Positions 1 through 11,202 of a stretch of DNA of 64,000 bases are shown here, one piece after another; the stretch's first letter is position 1; each line of letters opens with the position of its first letter. The stretch is from Pyrus communis (Eukaryota; Streptophyta; Magnoliopsida; Rosales; Rosaceae): assembly GCF_963583255.1 (NCBI RefSeq), contig NC_084816.1, positions 19,396,053 to 19,460,052 of the forward strand, given 5' to 3'. The translations under genes were made by a program, and so were the position numbers. Under the pieces are notes generated by a model that saw only the letters and a list, made by a program, of their open reading frames with translations, was not told where the DNA came from and searched no databases.

Positions 1-1891
1 TAGAATATAGGATGGATATATGTGTAATGAGGATAGGGTATTAGGTTTCTACGTATGCATTCCAGATTCAAAACTTTCACTTTTCAAAATTAATGTAATA
101 CTTTTGAACCCTCCCATCTCCCCCTTAATAATAGTAACTAAAAAAAATTATTTTACGAATGACACTATGCTGTGTTCTTGTTGTTTATCGAAAAAAAGAA
201 AATGGAATCAATGTTCTTATGTCCAATACTATAGTTTGTAAAATATAAATAAGCTCTCACATGGTATAATTAATTAAGTCATAATCCATAATTCTGCGAT
301 CTTGCTCTTATTCTAGTGGAACTTTTATTCTCAACAACAATATAGAAAGGTTCGAATTCCTCAGGCTCAGTGATAAAATTGTTTATATTATTTGAAGAAT
401 GCATGTATGTCGTTGAGAGAGAAAACTAGGTCAGAACTTAATTTGTTAGGTTAAGAGTTCGATTATCTTTTGTTCCAGCCAATGAACGATTATCTTTTGT
501 TCCAAAGAAAGTCATAAAAAATATCAAATATTTGTTCTATAACAGCCATGTACGTGGCAACAGACTCACTTGTTAATCAGTGTCATATCCTTCTCCTCCG
601 CTGTAGTAGCATTTAGTTGGGTGGCGAACAAAGGAGTGGACAGTCTTGTTATTTTTAGTGCTTGACTACTGCTTTGATTCAACATGGTGAAGACAAGGGC
701 ATATGAATACAGTAGCTGGTGCTGTATGAATTATCTTGTCTTCTCACAAGCAAACAGTACTCGTACCATAACTACTGCTTCTGAAAATGGCCTTTCTCCT
801 TTTATTTGAGACCTGAATTTCTGTCTCTAAATTTGTCTCCATCTTTTTCTGGGTTTGTCTGCTATGGTTATTATGATTTTGTCTGCCTAATGGACTCTCT
901 GAAAATGCGTTTTGGCTTTTCCTTCAATTCAAAAATATCAAAAACTGCTTTTGTTTTCTCCTATCAAAGACAATGGCCAAACAGGGAACAACTTCTGCTT
1001 CAACCTTATCTGTCCTTTCCCTTCCAAATCAAAGCACCAAGCACTTCTTTGTCCCTTGAGTCTTTGACGGTTTGCGCCAAATTTCTGGATAATTATCAAT
1101 GCCCCAATCCAAAAAAATACTCAAATACAAAATAAATAATGCCAAAGTATTGGTGCTATTGCATGCAATTTTGTCTCATACATTAAATTTTGGTTTTCAC
1201 TAATCTATATATAAATCCAAACTTTGCAATATGACCATATACAGCCCTCATAGTTTCTTGAATTTAATTCCTTCTATATACATAATTTCTTGAATTAAAT
1301 TCCACGACATTTGCTTGGTCACCTTGTCTAGCAAAGAAAGGAATTAGTTTATCTTTATCCAATTCTATATATCTTCATATGCCTAATTTTCTTGGATAAA
1401 TTCTACATTATTTTTTTTTAGACAAATGATTGAATAGTACACTAAATTCATCTAAATCTAAGTTTAAAAATTATATAGTTTCATTACATTTAAGTACACA
1501 TGGTGAAGTACAATACTGTAGCCAACTTGGTTAAACAATATTGTCTTCATGTGATTACAATACTCCATCTGGGTCATAACCTTTTTCCTTAAGTCGCATT
1601 ATTTGGTCACTTTGACTAGCTCCTGGAACAAGTCACTGGGAGGAATATGATACTTTATCTTTAGAAAAGTGTTATCTTTCTCATTGTTTTTATATTAGTA
1701 ACTCAATTACTACATATAATACTAACAAAAAAAAAATCACTACATATAATATGGGAAAAGTTTGTGACCCTTTTTCTTGAGTGAAAAAGAAAGGACTTGG
1801 AATTCTGAGACTTACCGAGTGCCGTTATAAAGCACATGAGACTTCAGTGGACAGGAATCCTGGCAGGATCTAGGAATCAAATTCCCATGAA
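1..1891. other. Intergenic DNA, no gene seen
   Basis: AT-rich sequence with only short chance reading frames. A 27-bp-period direct repeat lies at about 460-504, where an 18-base unit ending in TTTTGTTCCA occurs twice. A small A-tailed insertion between direct repeats lies at 1709-1751 and is listed separately. I see no exon-like signal. Confidence 0.6.
1709..1751 (+). mobile_element. Minute A-tailed insertion with 13-bp direct repeats
   Basis: The 13-mer ACTACATATAATA occurs at 1709-1721 and again at 1739-1751. Between them are 17 bases consisting of CTAAC, a run of A and TC. The arrangement resembles a severely 5'-truncated, poly-A-tailed retroposon flanked by its target-site duplication. 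Tandem slippage is an alternative, but it does not easily explain an A-tailed spacer. Confidence 0.45.
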
Positions 1892-2047
1892 TTTTTTTTT
1901 TTTTTTTAACAAATAATATTATCCGGTTGGACTTAACCTCATAATAGATTAACAATAATGTGGTTCAAATTCACCTTTGACGAGAAGCAAACTTAAGATC
2001 TCTCACTTATAAGTAAAGAAGAATACCATTAGACCGTGGTACTAAGT
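1892..2047 (-). mobile_element. tRNA-derived SINE copy (diverged)
   Basis: On the minus strand this reads as a Pol III-type head (ACGGTCTAATGGT followed by an AGTGAGAGATCTTAAG-like block) and ends in a poly-A tail, seen as poly-T at 1892-1907 on the plus strand. It matches the SINE copies at 33303, 44341, 46640, 48783 and 53921 in layout and in the GTGAGAGATCTTA core, but is more diverged. Confidence 0.6.
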
Positions 2048-2489
2048 TACCGAAAAACTTTTTTTCTTAATGAAAAAAAAAAGTTTCATGGCTACTTAGT
2101 ACTACAATCTAAGTGGCCATGAAACTTATTAATTCAAGTAAATAAAAATAACTCTTTTCCATAAATAAATAAATACAGCTAATTAAACAATAAAGAAAAA
2201 GAGTTTCCTTGAAACTGGAACAGTTTTTTGTACATGGTAGAAAAAGGAGCTATAAACTTCCAAAAAAAAAAAGCAGTACTCTAAAAACTTCCAAAAAAAA
2301 ATAAAATGAGAGAGATGAAAATAAAAAACATAAGGTTAACCTAATTAATTAAAATGGTAGTAGTTACTACTCTTTCCCTAAGATGATTACAAAAGCACTT
2401 CTTGTGAACCTCCGTGAAAGCAGCTTCTTCTAAAATCAGTGGGCCAAAAGCTACTCCATTCCCCTTCCATTTCATTTTTTAATCCCTTC

Positions 2490-4675
2490 CTAATCAATGT
2501 TGCACCATTGCTTGTGGCCTGGGACCCACTTGGGGCACTTGGGGCTATAGTAGTTTGAGACCACCCTTGTGGTCAAGAGCTCCACAATGGGTGCAAATTT
2601 CACACACCTAGGGGTCTTGTATTGGTTAATGGAAGCTCCCAAGCTAATGGCATAGTCCATGAGCTTGTCAAACGTCCCCGTCTCGACAACCTTGATCTCG
2701 AGTGGTCCGATGGACTTGTCGGAGGCCCGGCCTTGCCGGTAGACGCTGTTCAGGGACTCTTCGACGGTGAGGCAACAGTCCTCAAAGACCGAGGGTGGGA
2801 TTGGAGTTGTCCCATTGAGGCTAAGTTCCCAAAAGAGCACATAGTGTCCCGGGATTGTTGTTGTGTCCGCATAGCTAGTATATTCCGTCACGGTGGCATC
2901 GAACGGGACCAAATGGTTCACGGCATTTTTCACTGCGTTTTGGAGCTCCACCTCATCAGTCTTGTCCGAGTCAATGCTCAGGACAACATTTTTCCTGCAT
3001 ATGAAGTTGAACTGCGGTGCCTTGTTCTTGAATGAGGCCACTCTTAGCACATCCCCCACTCTGTAGCGGTACAGTCCTGCGGATTAAACAGTCCCATGTC
3101 AATCTTCAGCACCAAAAATAACAAAATTTGTAATTTCATGAATTAAACCACTTAAAACACAAAAAATTTAAATAAAAAAAATAAAGTTACCACTTACCAG
3201 CATATGTTGTGACAACAAGCTCATATTCTTGTCCAAGCTTCACATCTGCAAGATCAACTAGTTCTTGCTGCTCCTTCTCATTGAGTGATTTGCGGACAGA
3301 GACGGGATTAGTATTAATCCCATTGTTCCTCTGGACTGGGAGGAACTCAAAGTATCCCATGGTGGGAATAAGAGTGTAGGACACTTCACTGGGTTTGCAC
3401 AGAGGGTTTAGATTAACACCAAAGTAGCACTCCGAAGAGGCATACATAGTGCAAACCAGAGGCAGTCCGTTGCTGTAATAGTCCAGTGTCGGAATATACT
3501 GGGACATAGTCCCGGTCACAATCACATCCACATACTTTGTGTTTGGCCAAAGCCTGGTAATAATCCCATGCCAAGAGTCCTTCCGGCACTCACCCTCAAT
3601 GAAACTTGCAAGCTTCGGATCAGGCTTAAGGATCTTCATCACTGCCTCGCGGACTGACGGGTCTGTAATCTGGGGGTTAAGAGTCCCGGAGGCTATGTCC
3701 TTGCACAATATAGTCCAGTGCTTCTCAAGAAACCTGATGGCCCGGATGAAGCCAGAGGCGAAAACAGCACCGACTCGGAGGACTTCCTTGTTCTGGCAGA
3801 GACCGCAGAGGAGTTGGGAGTACATGCTTTGGTAGGAGTCCGGGCAGAGGATGGTCTCATTGGGGCTGGTGTAGTTAGTGTAAGGGTCATAGGGTCTTTG
3901 TTTGAAATGTGAGCTTTTGTAGTAGCTTGTTAGGACCGGCCTGGCCACAAGTCCGCCGGGGGTTTTGGCCTCGGATTTTATGAACAAAAAGTACATTCCT
4001 TTGCCCTTGTCCAGTCCGGGGACATACTGGCTCATCACAGGCATCAGCAGACTGTAAAGTAAAGACCTCCTCTCTAGCTCCTCTTCAATTGTTGGCATCA
4101 GTTTTCTTTCCCCTCCGGATGTGCCAGAACTGCAACAAAAACAAGCCCATTTAGCCTAACCATTAAAATAACCGCAGGCCTAGACGTGAGTTGGCTACAA
4201 CAGTATGCTCCACCCAAGTTCGAATCCCAGTCCAGTTGTTTACTAATTATTTATAATATTAATATCGCTTGAATCAACAAAACCATCCAAATAATCAATT
4301 ACAAAAGTTAATCTAAAGGCATGAAGAAATGTAAAATGTAAAAACGCACCTGGTCAAAAACTCAGAAATGGGCTTGGAACAGAGGATATGGGAGGTGTCA
4401 CCATTGGCGATACGGTTGATATCTGACTGGATATCTTCGTATTTGATAACGGGCATGATTTTTTTGAAAGTGTCACGGTCAGTGTGACCGTTGAGGCCGT
4501 GGCGCTGCAAGTACTCGACGTGAGCATTACGGGTGAGGATTTCAGCGAGGACTCGTTTTTGAACCTCGTGGGGGGTTTTTGTGACTTCTTCGATGAAGTG
4601 AAGGATCTTGTTGTTCTTGTCTTGGAGGTTATAGTCCTCCGTGGGATTCAGAAATTTCTTCGGTGCTTCAGGCAT
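2490..4675 (-). CDS. GH3.6: GH3 family indole-3-acetic acid-amido synthetase (group II, GH3.5/GH3.6 type)
   Basis: Acyl-acid-amido synthetase that adenylates indole-3-acetic acid and joins it to an amino acid (Asp and others in the family), lowering free auxin; cytosolic. There are three exons, read on the minus strand: 4675-4350, 4129-3198 and 3076-2490, giving 614 aa against about 612 in Arabidopsis GH3.6. All junctions are GT-AG and in frame. The start is the MPEAPKK methionine, typical of this subgroup. The three adenylating-enzyme motifs are intact: [10 protein letters not shown] at residues 109-118, YASSECYFG at 338-346, and YRYRVGD at 422-428. The C-terminus ends with [12 protein letters not shown] plus a short tail. 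Group II assignment rests on near-colinear similarity to DFL1/GH3.6; the exact orthologue number is uncertain. Intron 1 holds a SINE-like fragment. The leader is GA/CT-rich. Canonical auxin elements (TGTCTC) were not seen in the roughly 600 bp upstream. Confidence 0.96.
4150..4300 (+). repeat. SINE-like tRNA-related fragment in GH3 intron 1
   Basis: The stretch CCCAAGTTCGAATCCCAG matches a Pol III B box (GTTCGAATCCC), and an A-box-like segment (GTGAGTTGGC) lies about 30 bases before it. This suggests an old SINE head inside the first GH3 intron. No clear A-tail or target duplication was found, so the call is tentative. Confidence 0.35.
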
Positions 4676-4699
4676 GGTGTTTGTGCGTAGTTTGGAATT

Positions 4700-4761
4700 A
4701 GAGAGAGAGAGAGATTGGTTTGAAACTGTATGAGAGAGAGAGAGAGATTGGTTTGAAACTG

Positions 4762-4797
<36 letters not shown>
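4700..4797 (-). repeat. GA/CT microsatellite with 34-bp duplication in the GH3 leader
   Basis: Directly upstream of the GH3 start there are three GA tracts. The first two are each followed by TTGGTTTGAAACTGTATG, making a tandem duplication of about 34 bp. The third tract runs to 4796. The mRNA leader would read as CT-rich. The tract lies roughly 25-120 bases before the ATG and should be length-polymorphic. Confidence 0.8.
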
Positions 4798-4799
<2 letters not shown>

Positions 4800-4855
4800 T
4801 GTGATGAAAACTAGATGATGGTTTAGGTGTGGGGGAGAAAGAAGGGAGAACCGGT

Positions 4856-4865
4856 GTTTATATAG
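4856..4865 (-). promoter_or_regulatory. Probable TATA box of the GH3 gene
   Basis: On the minus strand the sequence reads CTATATAAAC about 185 bases upstream of the ATG. This places transcription start near 4830 and gives a leader of about 150 bases containing the GA/CT tracts. Confidence 0.6.
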
Positions 4866-4869
4866 AGCA

Positions 4870-6089
4870 GGAAAATGGAGGTGGCTTTGCTTTCACCTGG
4901 AGGGTTATATGGGGATGGGAAAGTAAATACAACAATAAAAGGAAGGGCATAGTTGTAAATATCCACCATTAGTATCATTTTGTTTTCCTTTTCTCAACAT
5001 TTGCTACTCTCACATGAAAACATGGAGTTTCTATTCATTCATTGCCGTCCTTGGCTAATTCCACTAAGTATCTCATTCCGTTGTTGGACTAGATTGTGAA
5101 CTTGAATCCCTCATTTAATTAAGAGTTCCGCAACATGCTATGCAAGATTGTAGTTCGATAAAAAAAAACATATGTGTTAGAGACTAGGCAGTTAATTCGA
5201 ATCGTTCATTCAACAAAGAGTATAGTAATATAACATGCCACATTAGCGTTACATTACATCATATATCAAACTACCGACGTGTTACACTACTAGTTGAATT
5301 AGACTTTTAAATTGTATTACACATTTAATAAAAAGTTTAAGAATATAACATGTAAGACTATCGACATGCTACATTACTAGCTAAACTGTACAATTATTCT
5401 AAATTATTCAATCAGTCAAATTCTGTCAACATAACAAAGCAACCACAAAAATAAAATCAAAAGTGAAGCAACTTTCCTATGATGTACATCAAATCTTTAC
5501 GAACCTAAATCCCTTTCCCAATTGGACAATTCTATTTCATGGAAATCCCACTAACTTTAGCTCAAAATGAAATATTAATTTATAAAAATCTTAAAATGAA
5601 ATCACCTTTATATGAACTTTGTCATTTTGGAAGCTTAAGTAAGCTTAAGTTTTTAACCCATTTTAAAACCCCTTTTTCCTCTTGCGAAAGTAGTGGACTA
5701 CTTGCTTACTACAGTGCATATCAAAGGGTACTTGTCGTACAAGGAAAAAAAAATTAAAAACTTTGAAGGCCTTTGAAACTCTTAAACAAATATTTACAGC
5801 CGGCAATATCCGGTAAACCTGCAGTAGGTACACTCTTTACATGCGCGCATGTACCATGGATGTATCACAAAATACCGGCAGTCACTTCATTTATTTTTTA
5901 TCGCCGGTGGTGTTGCATTACCCGGTAATCAGAATTGAAAAACGACGTAACGATGATATTTTAACGTGATACTTACTATTACTTTTACTACATATTTGTA
6001 TTATTATATTTTTTTAATAAAGATGAGATCTACATACGTTAACAGATCCTACCTTCATTAAAGAGATGGTACACATGTGTAGCATTAAT
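4870..6089. other. GH3 upstream region, no gene seen
   Basis: AT-rich upstream DNA. A careful read found no perfect TGTCTC or GAGACA auxin-response element in the proximal part; one TGTCGA half-site (minus strand) lies near 5351. No coding signal was seen. Confidence 0.5.
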
Positions 6090-6390
6090 CTTTAGTCAAT
6101 GTTTAGCAAGTATAATCTGGGAGAAGAAGAATAGTGTGTGCTATAGTGTACCGAAAAAGACGTGAAAGGTTACTTGTTCAAGTATTCAATTGGGACTAGC
6201 CAGTTGGCTGCCAACTTGAATGCAAATAGGTAGTAAATATAATATTACTCTTTAGTCAAGTTTAGCAATGTTTAGCGAGTATAATTCGGAAGAAAAGAAT
6301 AATGTGCGCAGTTATGTGCGGTAAAAGACTTGGAGGGTTACTTGTTCAAGTATCCAAGTGGGAGCAGCCAGCTGGCTGCCAACTTGGTTT
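6090..6390 (+). repeat. Imperfect tandem duplication, about 160-bp period
   Basis: Unit 1 (about 6090-6225) and unit 2 (about 6250-6387) share CTTTAGTCAA, GTATAAT, GGTTACTTGTTCAAGTAT and TGGCTGCCAACTTG in the same order. The copies differ by scattered substitutions and small indels. The second copy is followed at 6396-6401 by a G-box (CACGTG) inside GTCGACACGTGTAC. The block lies 1.4-1.7 kb upstream of the GH3 start. Confidence 0.7.
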
Positions 6391-6401
6391 GTCGACACGT
6401 G

Positions 6402-9007
6402 TACGATTGGACCTCCTGTGCCTGCACGTTGTTAGTCTGTTGGGGAGTACATTTTTCTTCGGCTGGAACTCCTCCAATACTGCAAAATGTTATCTCAGAT
6501 TTGCTTTGCAAAGAATTTATTTCTACGACTCGACAACCCGTGACAAGTTAATCTCTACCTTTTGTTCTTGATGCGTATGGTGAGTATTCCCAATAATTAA
6601 AGCATTAATCTCATTCCATTTGAAGAAGGGGTGGAACCTGAAATATATGACATGCCTTCATCTCGATATCCAAAATAATCACATTCTATTATCTTGCTAC
6701 ATTTCATAAACAAAATTTATACGTATGATTTAGATGGTTTCAGCATATGCATTTATTAAATGACTTGCATCATCTTCGAGTGTCCGCCAGCACGTGACCA
6801 TCCCGATATCTTAGAACATCAGAATCGGAACGTGTCAATATAAAAGGCACATTTATATATCCAACTAAAGGTGCTCAGTAAAGATGATGAATGATAATAT
6901 ATAAACCTTTTTAGACATTGATGGCCAACTACTGTTGTGACAATTTACTAATGAGAATATTTAATGAGCTTGACAAAAGAGTAAATAAACTATATATGAT
7001 TTTGGAGGGAACAAAATCATGGGTGGCATTGAAATTTGGGGATTTCGACTCAGTTTAATCCAATATTTGGACTTTCATCCATTATAATTGAATACGACAA
7101 CTGAGTAAAATTCTATAGGAAGATATTCTTATATATAATTTAGGGATATATCTCAACTTACGCTGCATAGTTTCTCTTTATCTGCTTTATACTAATACTG
7201 CATATGGTATCAAAATGTGATTTGTTTAACATTACTCACTAAATGAATATCGTATTAATTAAACCAATAGTTGTCTCATTAGAGTGAGGATAAGATCATA
7301 AATTTCCTACATTGGGTTAACTTCATTTTGTTTGAGACGACTTGCAATATATTCCATGTCCTCCTTGGTAAGCCTATAATTCATGACGGATCCTCTAATT
7401 AAAATAATAAAATAACAAAAGAGTACCTTATATAGAGAAGAACATTAATTAGTACATGGAATTGCATATATACACGCTTCTAAGATGTCTCCTTTAACGT
7501 TTTCCATAATATTCAAGGGATTATGAGTATTATGCGATTATAGGAAGACTCGAGAGGGTTGGATTTTTGTGTGTTTGAGGAGATGCTTCCTAATTTGAAG
7601 TGGTAAGATGGTTGAATTTTGAATCTTTAATAATATGAACACAAAGTGATAAAAAGAAAGTTAACCTAACCCTAGTAGAGTGGGTAGATGAAGAAAAAGA
7701 CTCTTGTCATTTATTTATAAAATGTTATTTTTGTTACTCCTTGAAGAACTTTGATCGATTTAAGTGGGATATATGAAAAGAAAAACCTTAGAGATCGAAA
7801 GCCACAAAAGTTTTCTTTTCTCTCTAGCAAATTTGTGGAGAATTTCCATCATATGTGAGTAGCTGGAGCTTGCCTTGTTCAGATTGTTGGGTGACTAGAT
7901 TGGCATGCATGATTTCTTTGCTCCTACGAAGAGAGAAACGAGTGGACACACGCACACGTCAAGGTGGACTTAACTTTTTCAAATGCCAGATATAGGGAGA
8001 AAATAATTTCGCCTATATTGTTTGGTCTGCCCTCTTAAGGTTTTGATATTCGTTTGTATCTTATTTATGTACTTCTTGATTAGAAAGAGGAGGATAAAGA
8101 CGAAAGCACCAGCTGGCACTACTCGGTTAAGCTTAGCAAAAACATGCCTCCTCTCAATATTAAGCTTATTTATTCAAACACATTTCTTTGTCAACCTTCA
8201 CGTGGAATCAGGCTATCTCAAAGTTGCACGTATGCAACGAATAACTCATAAATCTTAGAAATAAATAACAATTAGTTTGGAAAAATGGGTGAGAACGTGA
8301 TTAGCTTGAGGGTTCGATTTCTTCCGATGTAACAAAAAAGAAAGAAAATGGTTATGCACCCTGTTGGAATTAGAAAATGGTTAACTATAGGCTTGAATCC
8401 AAGAAAAAAAAAGTTGTTTTGCAAGCTTACATAAACTATCTAATTTATCACGAAGAAAATTATACATACAGCTCAAGGGGGTAGCAGTCATTAGTCCTAA
8501 CATTCGATACCTAACGTGTCCAATTATAAAGGAAGTTTAGGTCAAAGATAATCCTATTCATACCACAGGCAATGCCAAATTGCATGTGGCAACGTTAGAG
8601 ATTTTAGGGGACCATTTTAATCAACAGTGCTTTAATTTGACTTTAACTCAAACAACAATTCATCTTTATCCTTAAACAAGCAAGGGCAAGGCAAGTTTAT
8701 GATTTTACAAAAATGAAGCGCTTTTCATAGTACAAAAAGCTCTTTCAAATAACAAAGAAGTCAAGAGCATAGCCATGTGCACATATATAAGTAGAGTATG
8801 ACTCCTGGCAAAGGACTTAAAGATGATACTTTTTTTTAATACAATGTTATATTTACATTAAGAGGTTGGAGCATAAGTTGTATCAAACTCATTATTAACG
8901 ATATTTGAACCTAAAATACAAAATGACAAGTCTTGTCATTTGGTAGCATTGCTACCAAGTTGTCACGACTAAAGGAAGCACTCATTAGCTACCTTGTAGC
9001 TAAATTT
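6402..9007. other. Intergenic DNA, no gene seen
   Basis: AT-rich DNA with short chance frames only. A small perfect inverted repeat (TTGGTAGCA, one base, TGCTACCAA) lies near 8939-8957. Nothing else is supportable. Confidence 0.5.
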
Positions 9008-9290
9008 CAAGACTGTGTTTCGGTGAGGGATTTCCAAATTTCGAGGGTTTGAGGTCAATTTAGTAAGCAATGAATTATAAAATATTAGATAAGTGGAATT
9101 AGAAATGCACCATATGAGCATTACAAAGACATGTAATAGGAATTTGAAACCCCCTTTTACATGCTTTTGCAATTCTCATCTGGTGCATCTCTATTCTTTC
9201 TTATCTAACATTTTGTGATCCTTCTCTTACTAACTTGACCGCAATCTCTTGTGATTTAGAGTCTGGAAGTCTCTCACCTAATCATAGTCA
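9008..9290. mobile_element. Foldback MITE-like inverted repeat
   Basis: The left arm (about 9008-9110) and the reverse complement of the right arm (about 9175-9290) align over most of their length. Shared blocks include GACTGTG/GACTATG, GGTGAG, GGTCAATTTAGTAAG/GGTCAAGTTAGTAAG, TTAGATAAG and ATGCACCA. The arms are diverged and no target-site duplication was resolved, so the ends are approximate and the superfamily is open. Confidence 0.5.
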
Positions 9291-9414
9291 AAACAACTAA
9301 TTAATTATCTAACCCTTATCGACCTAGTATTTCACCGATGGAAGATTCAACGCATTCTACAACAATCTGTGATTATTATACAAAGGCTTCTGAGTTTTGA
9401 ATTCGCAACCCTAA

Positions 9415-9816
9415 GACCAACTCCAATGGTGGGCTAAAAGTCAAATTACCCCCCAAAATTTCCCCCCAAACCCACTCCAATCCAAGGGGAAATTTTGGGC
9501 TAAATGCTATATGCTAAACCAATGCCAAATTTCCCCCAAAATTTAGCCCAGAAATCGGAGTGGACTCCACCTAATATTTATCGAAATTTAAATTTTTTTA
9601 GATTAAAATGTTCATAAAATTAATGTACGATAGTCTACATATTTATTTATTTTTAAATTTAATTTAACAAAAAAAAAAAGCATAAATTTATTCTTTAATA
9701 ATTCCGGCCTAAAATTTTAGGTTGGAACGGTTGGAGTAGAAAAATTGTTTCTGGGCGAAAAGCTAAATTTTTTGGACTAAAAAATTTAGCTTTTAACCCA
9801 ACTATTGAAGATGGTC
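9415..9816. mobile_element. PIF/Harbinger (Tourist-like) MITE, 402 bp
   Basis: Terminal inverted repeats begin GACCAACTCCAATGGTGGGC on the left and GACCATCTTCAATAGTTGGG on the reverse-complemented right. TSDs are TAA (9412-9414 and 9817-9819), the 3-bp TWA type of PIF/Harbinger. The interior is AT-rich and non-coding. Confidence 0.8.
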
Positions 9817-10039
9817 TAAGGAAGAAAATATCTTTGAATTTGTGGCCCTAAGAAAGACTATGCACAAACTATGGAGGTTTATATACAATTGAAGTTAAGA
9901 ACTTACTCTTATATAACCGATAAGTTTTCAACTCAGAAATACAAAAGAGAATGGTTGTTATGAACAAAGTAACTAGATTAAAGTTTCTCAATCTGACGCA
10001 ATTCCCCGTCACCATATACACTCCACGGGGAGATGTCTC

Positions 10040-10414
10040 GATCTGACCACGTGTCAAAGCCCCACCTCAGTCGTCGTTTGTTCACCCTTTTGGCCTAATC
10101 TAAGACTGGTCAAACCCCCGACTGGTAATATGATCGGATGGCGGGGAACCGAGCAAGTTCAGGGTCAGAAAACCCCAAAATAATGGTGGGAAAATGTGAC
10201 CCAAAGCTCTAGGGCTACTGTAAGGGCCGGGGGAAAGTGGTACCCACAGGGCATTTGGTGGAAAAGAGGGGGAGGAGAATTGGGAGAAGACGGGTGCACC
10301 GAGGAAGCAGGTAGGCCCGCGCCCAAGTGGGACGCATAGTGCTTGGTGTGAGTGTGAAGGATTTTGGGATTGTTTATTTATACCAACGACTGACCGATGA
10401 ATGTGTCAATGTTA

Positions 10415-10445
<31 letters not shown>

Positions 10446-10460
10446 TTCTGCACTGCATAC
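10040..10460 (+). other. GC-richer, promoter-like segment without a recognised gene
   Basis: This stretch is clearly richer in G and C than its surroundings. It contains CCACGTGTC near 10050, a TATA-like TTTATTTATACC near 10373-10384 and a GA tract at about 10420-10446. The order resembles a plant promoter and leader, yet no open frame or known RNA follows. Promoter function is inference only. Confidence 0.3.
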
Positions 10461-10951
10461 AAGCTGAAACTACAGAGGAAGGGAATGTGGTGCCTGTGTA
10501 GGAGACAGAGCGAGTAATGCAAATCTTTGACCGTTGACCTTTTACCACCACAGATATTTTTCATAAAAAGTAATTTTTCATTTAACATCTCGAGGAAGAC
10601 GGAAAGATACATATGTGGATAGCATTATGTATTGCATAATGACAATAATTAAAAGAAATGAATGTGTAGAGTATATTGTTGATTATACAAACATAATATG
10701 TCAATACATATCCACGTTTTAGTCCAGTTGTGCGTGCCTTTTTATCTTTTTCTTGAAACCCTACTCTCTTATTAGGTTATTATCCTAGTTTTCTTCACAT
10801 TTTATCTAGTGTGTGATATCAAAGGTCTTTCAACTTTATTTCATATTTTGTTTTCGTACATTCTGTTAAATTTGTCTTCTTTTCCGTCAAATTTAAGGGT
10901 ATAATGGTCGTTTTATACAGAAATAATTTAATTTATTAAAGAAGAAAAGAG

Positions 10952-11202
10952 CTTGGCTCCTTAAGGTTAAGGACGAGTTCCTCCTCAAAATACTTCATGA
11001 CTTATTTATAGAATTTCGTGCTTACAATCAAAATTTCGTGCTTAAGGAGGAGTTACTCCTCACTATGTAAATATTACCTCTGCAAATAATCAATTAAGAC
11101 TAAAATCATTTAATCAATCCTCTAAACATAAGCATGAAGTTATGTGAATAGATCACAGAGTATTTTAAGGAGATTTTTCTCCTCAATCCTTAAAGAGCCA
11201 AG
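10952..11202. mobile_element. Foldback MITE, about 250 bp
   Basis: The left end CTTGGCTCCTTAAGG and the reverse complement of the right end CTTGGCTCTTTAAGG form inverted repeats. Weaker similarity extends inward (AGGA..AGTTCCTCCTCAAAATACT versus GAGGAG..TCTCCTTAAAATACT). I could not find a convincing target-site duplication, so the superfamily is left open. Confidence 0.6.

Noticed and set aside
806..1135. 109-aa frame near the left edge
   Set aside because: No recognisable family, compositionally like AT-rich intergenic DNA, and no splice context.
2622..3912. Antisense frames of 64-137 aa across the GH3 exons
   Set aside because: Shadows of the GH3 coding strand; they share no family features and cross its exon limits.
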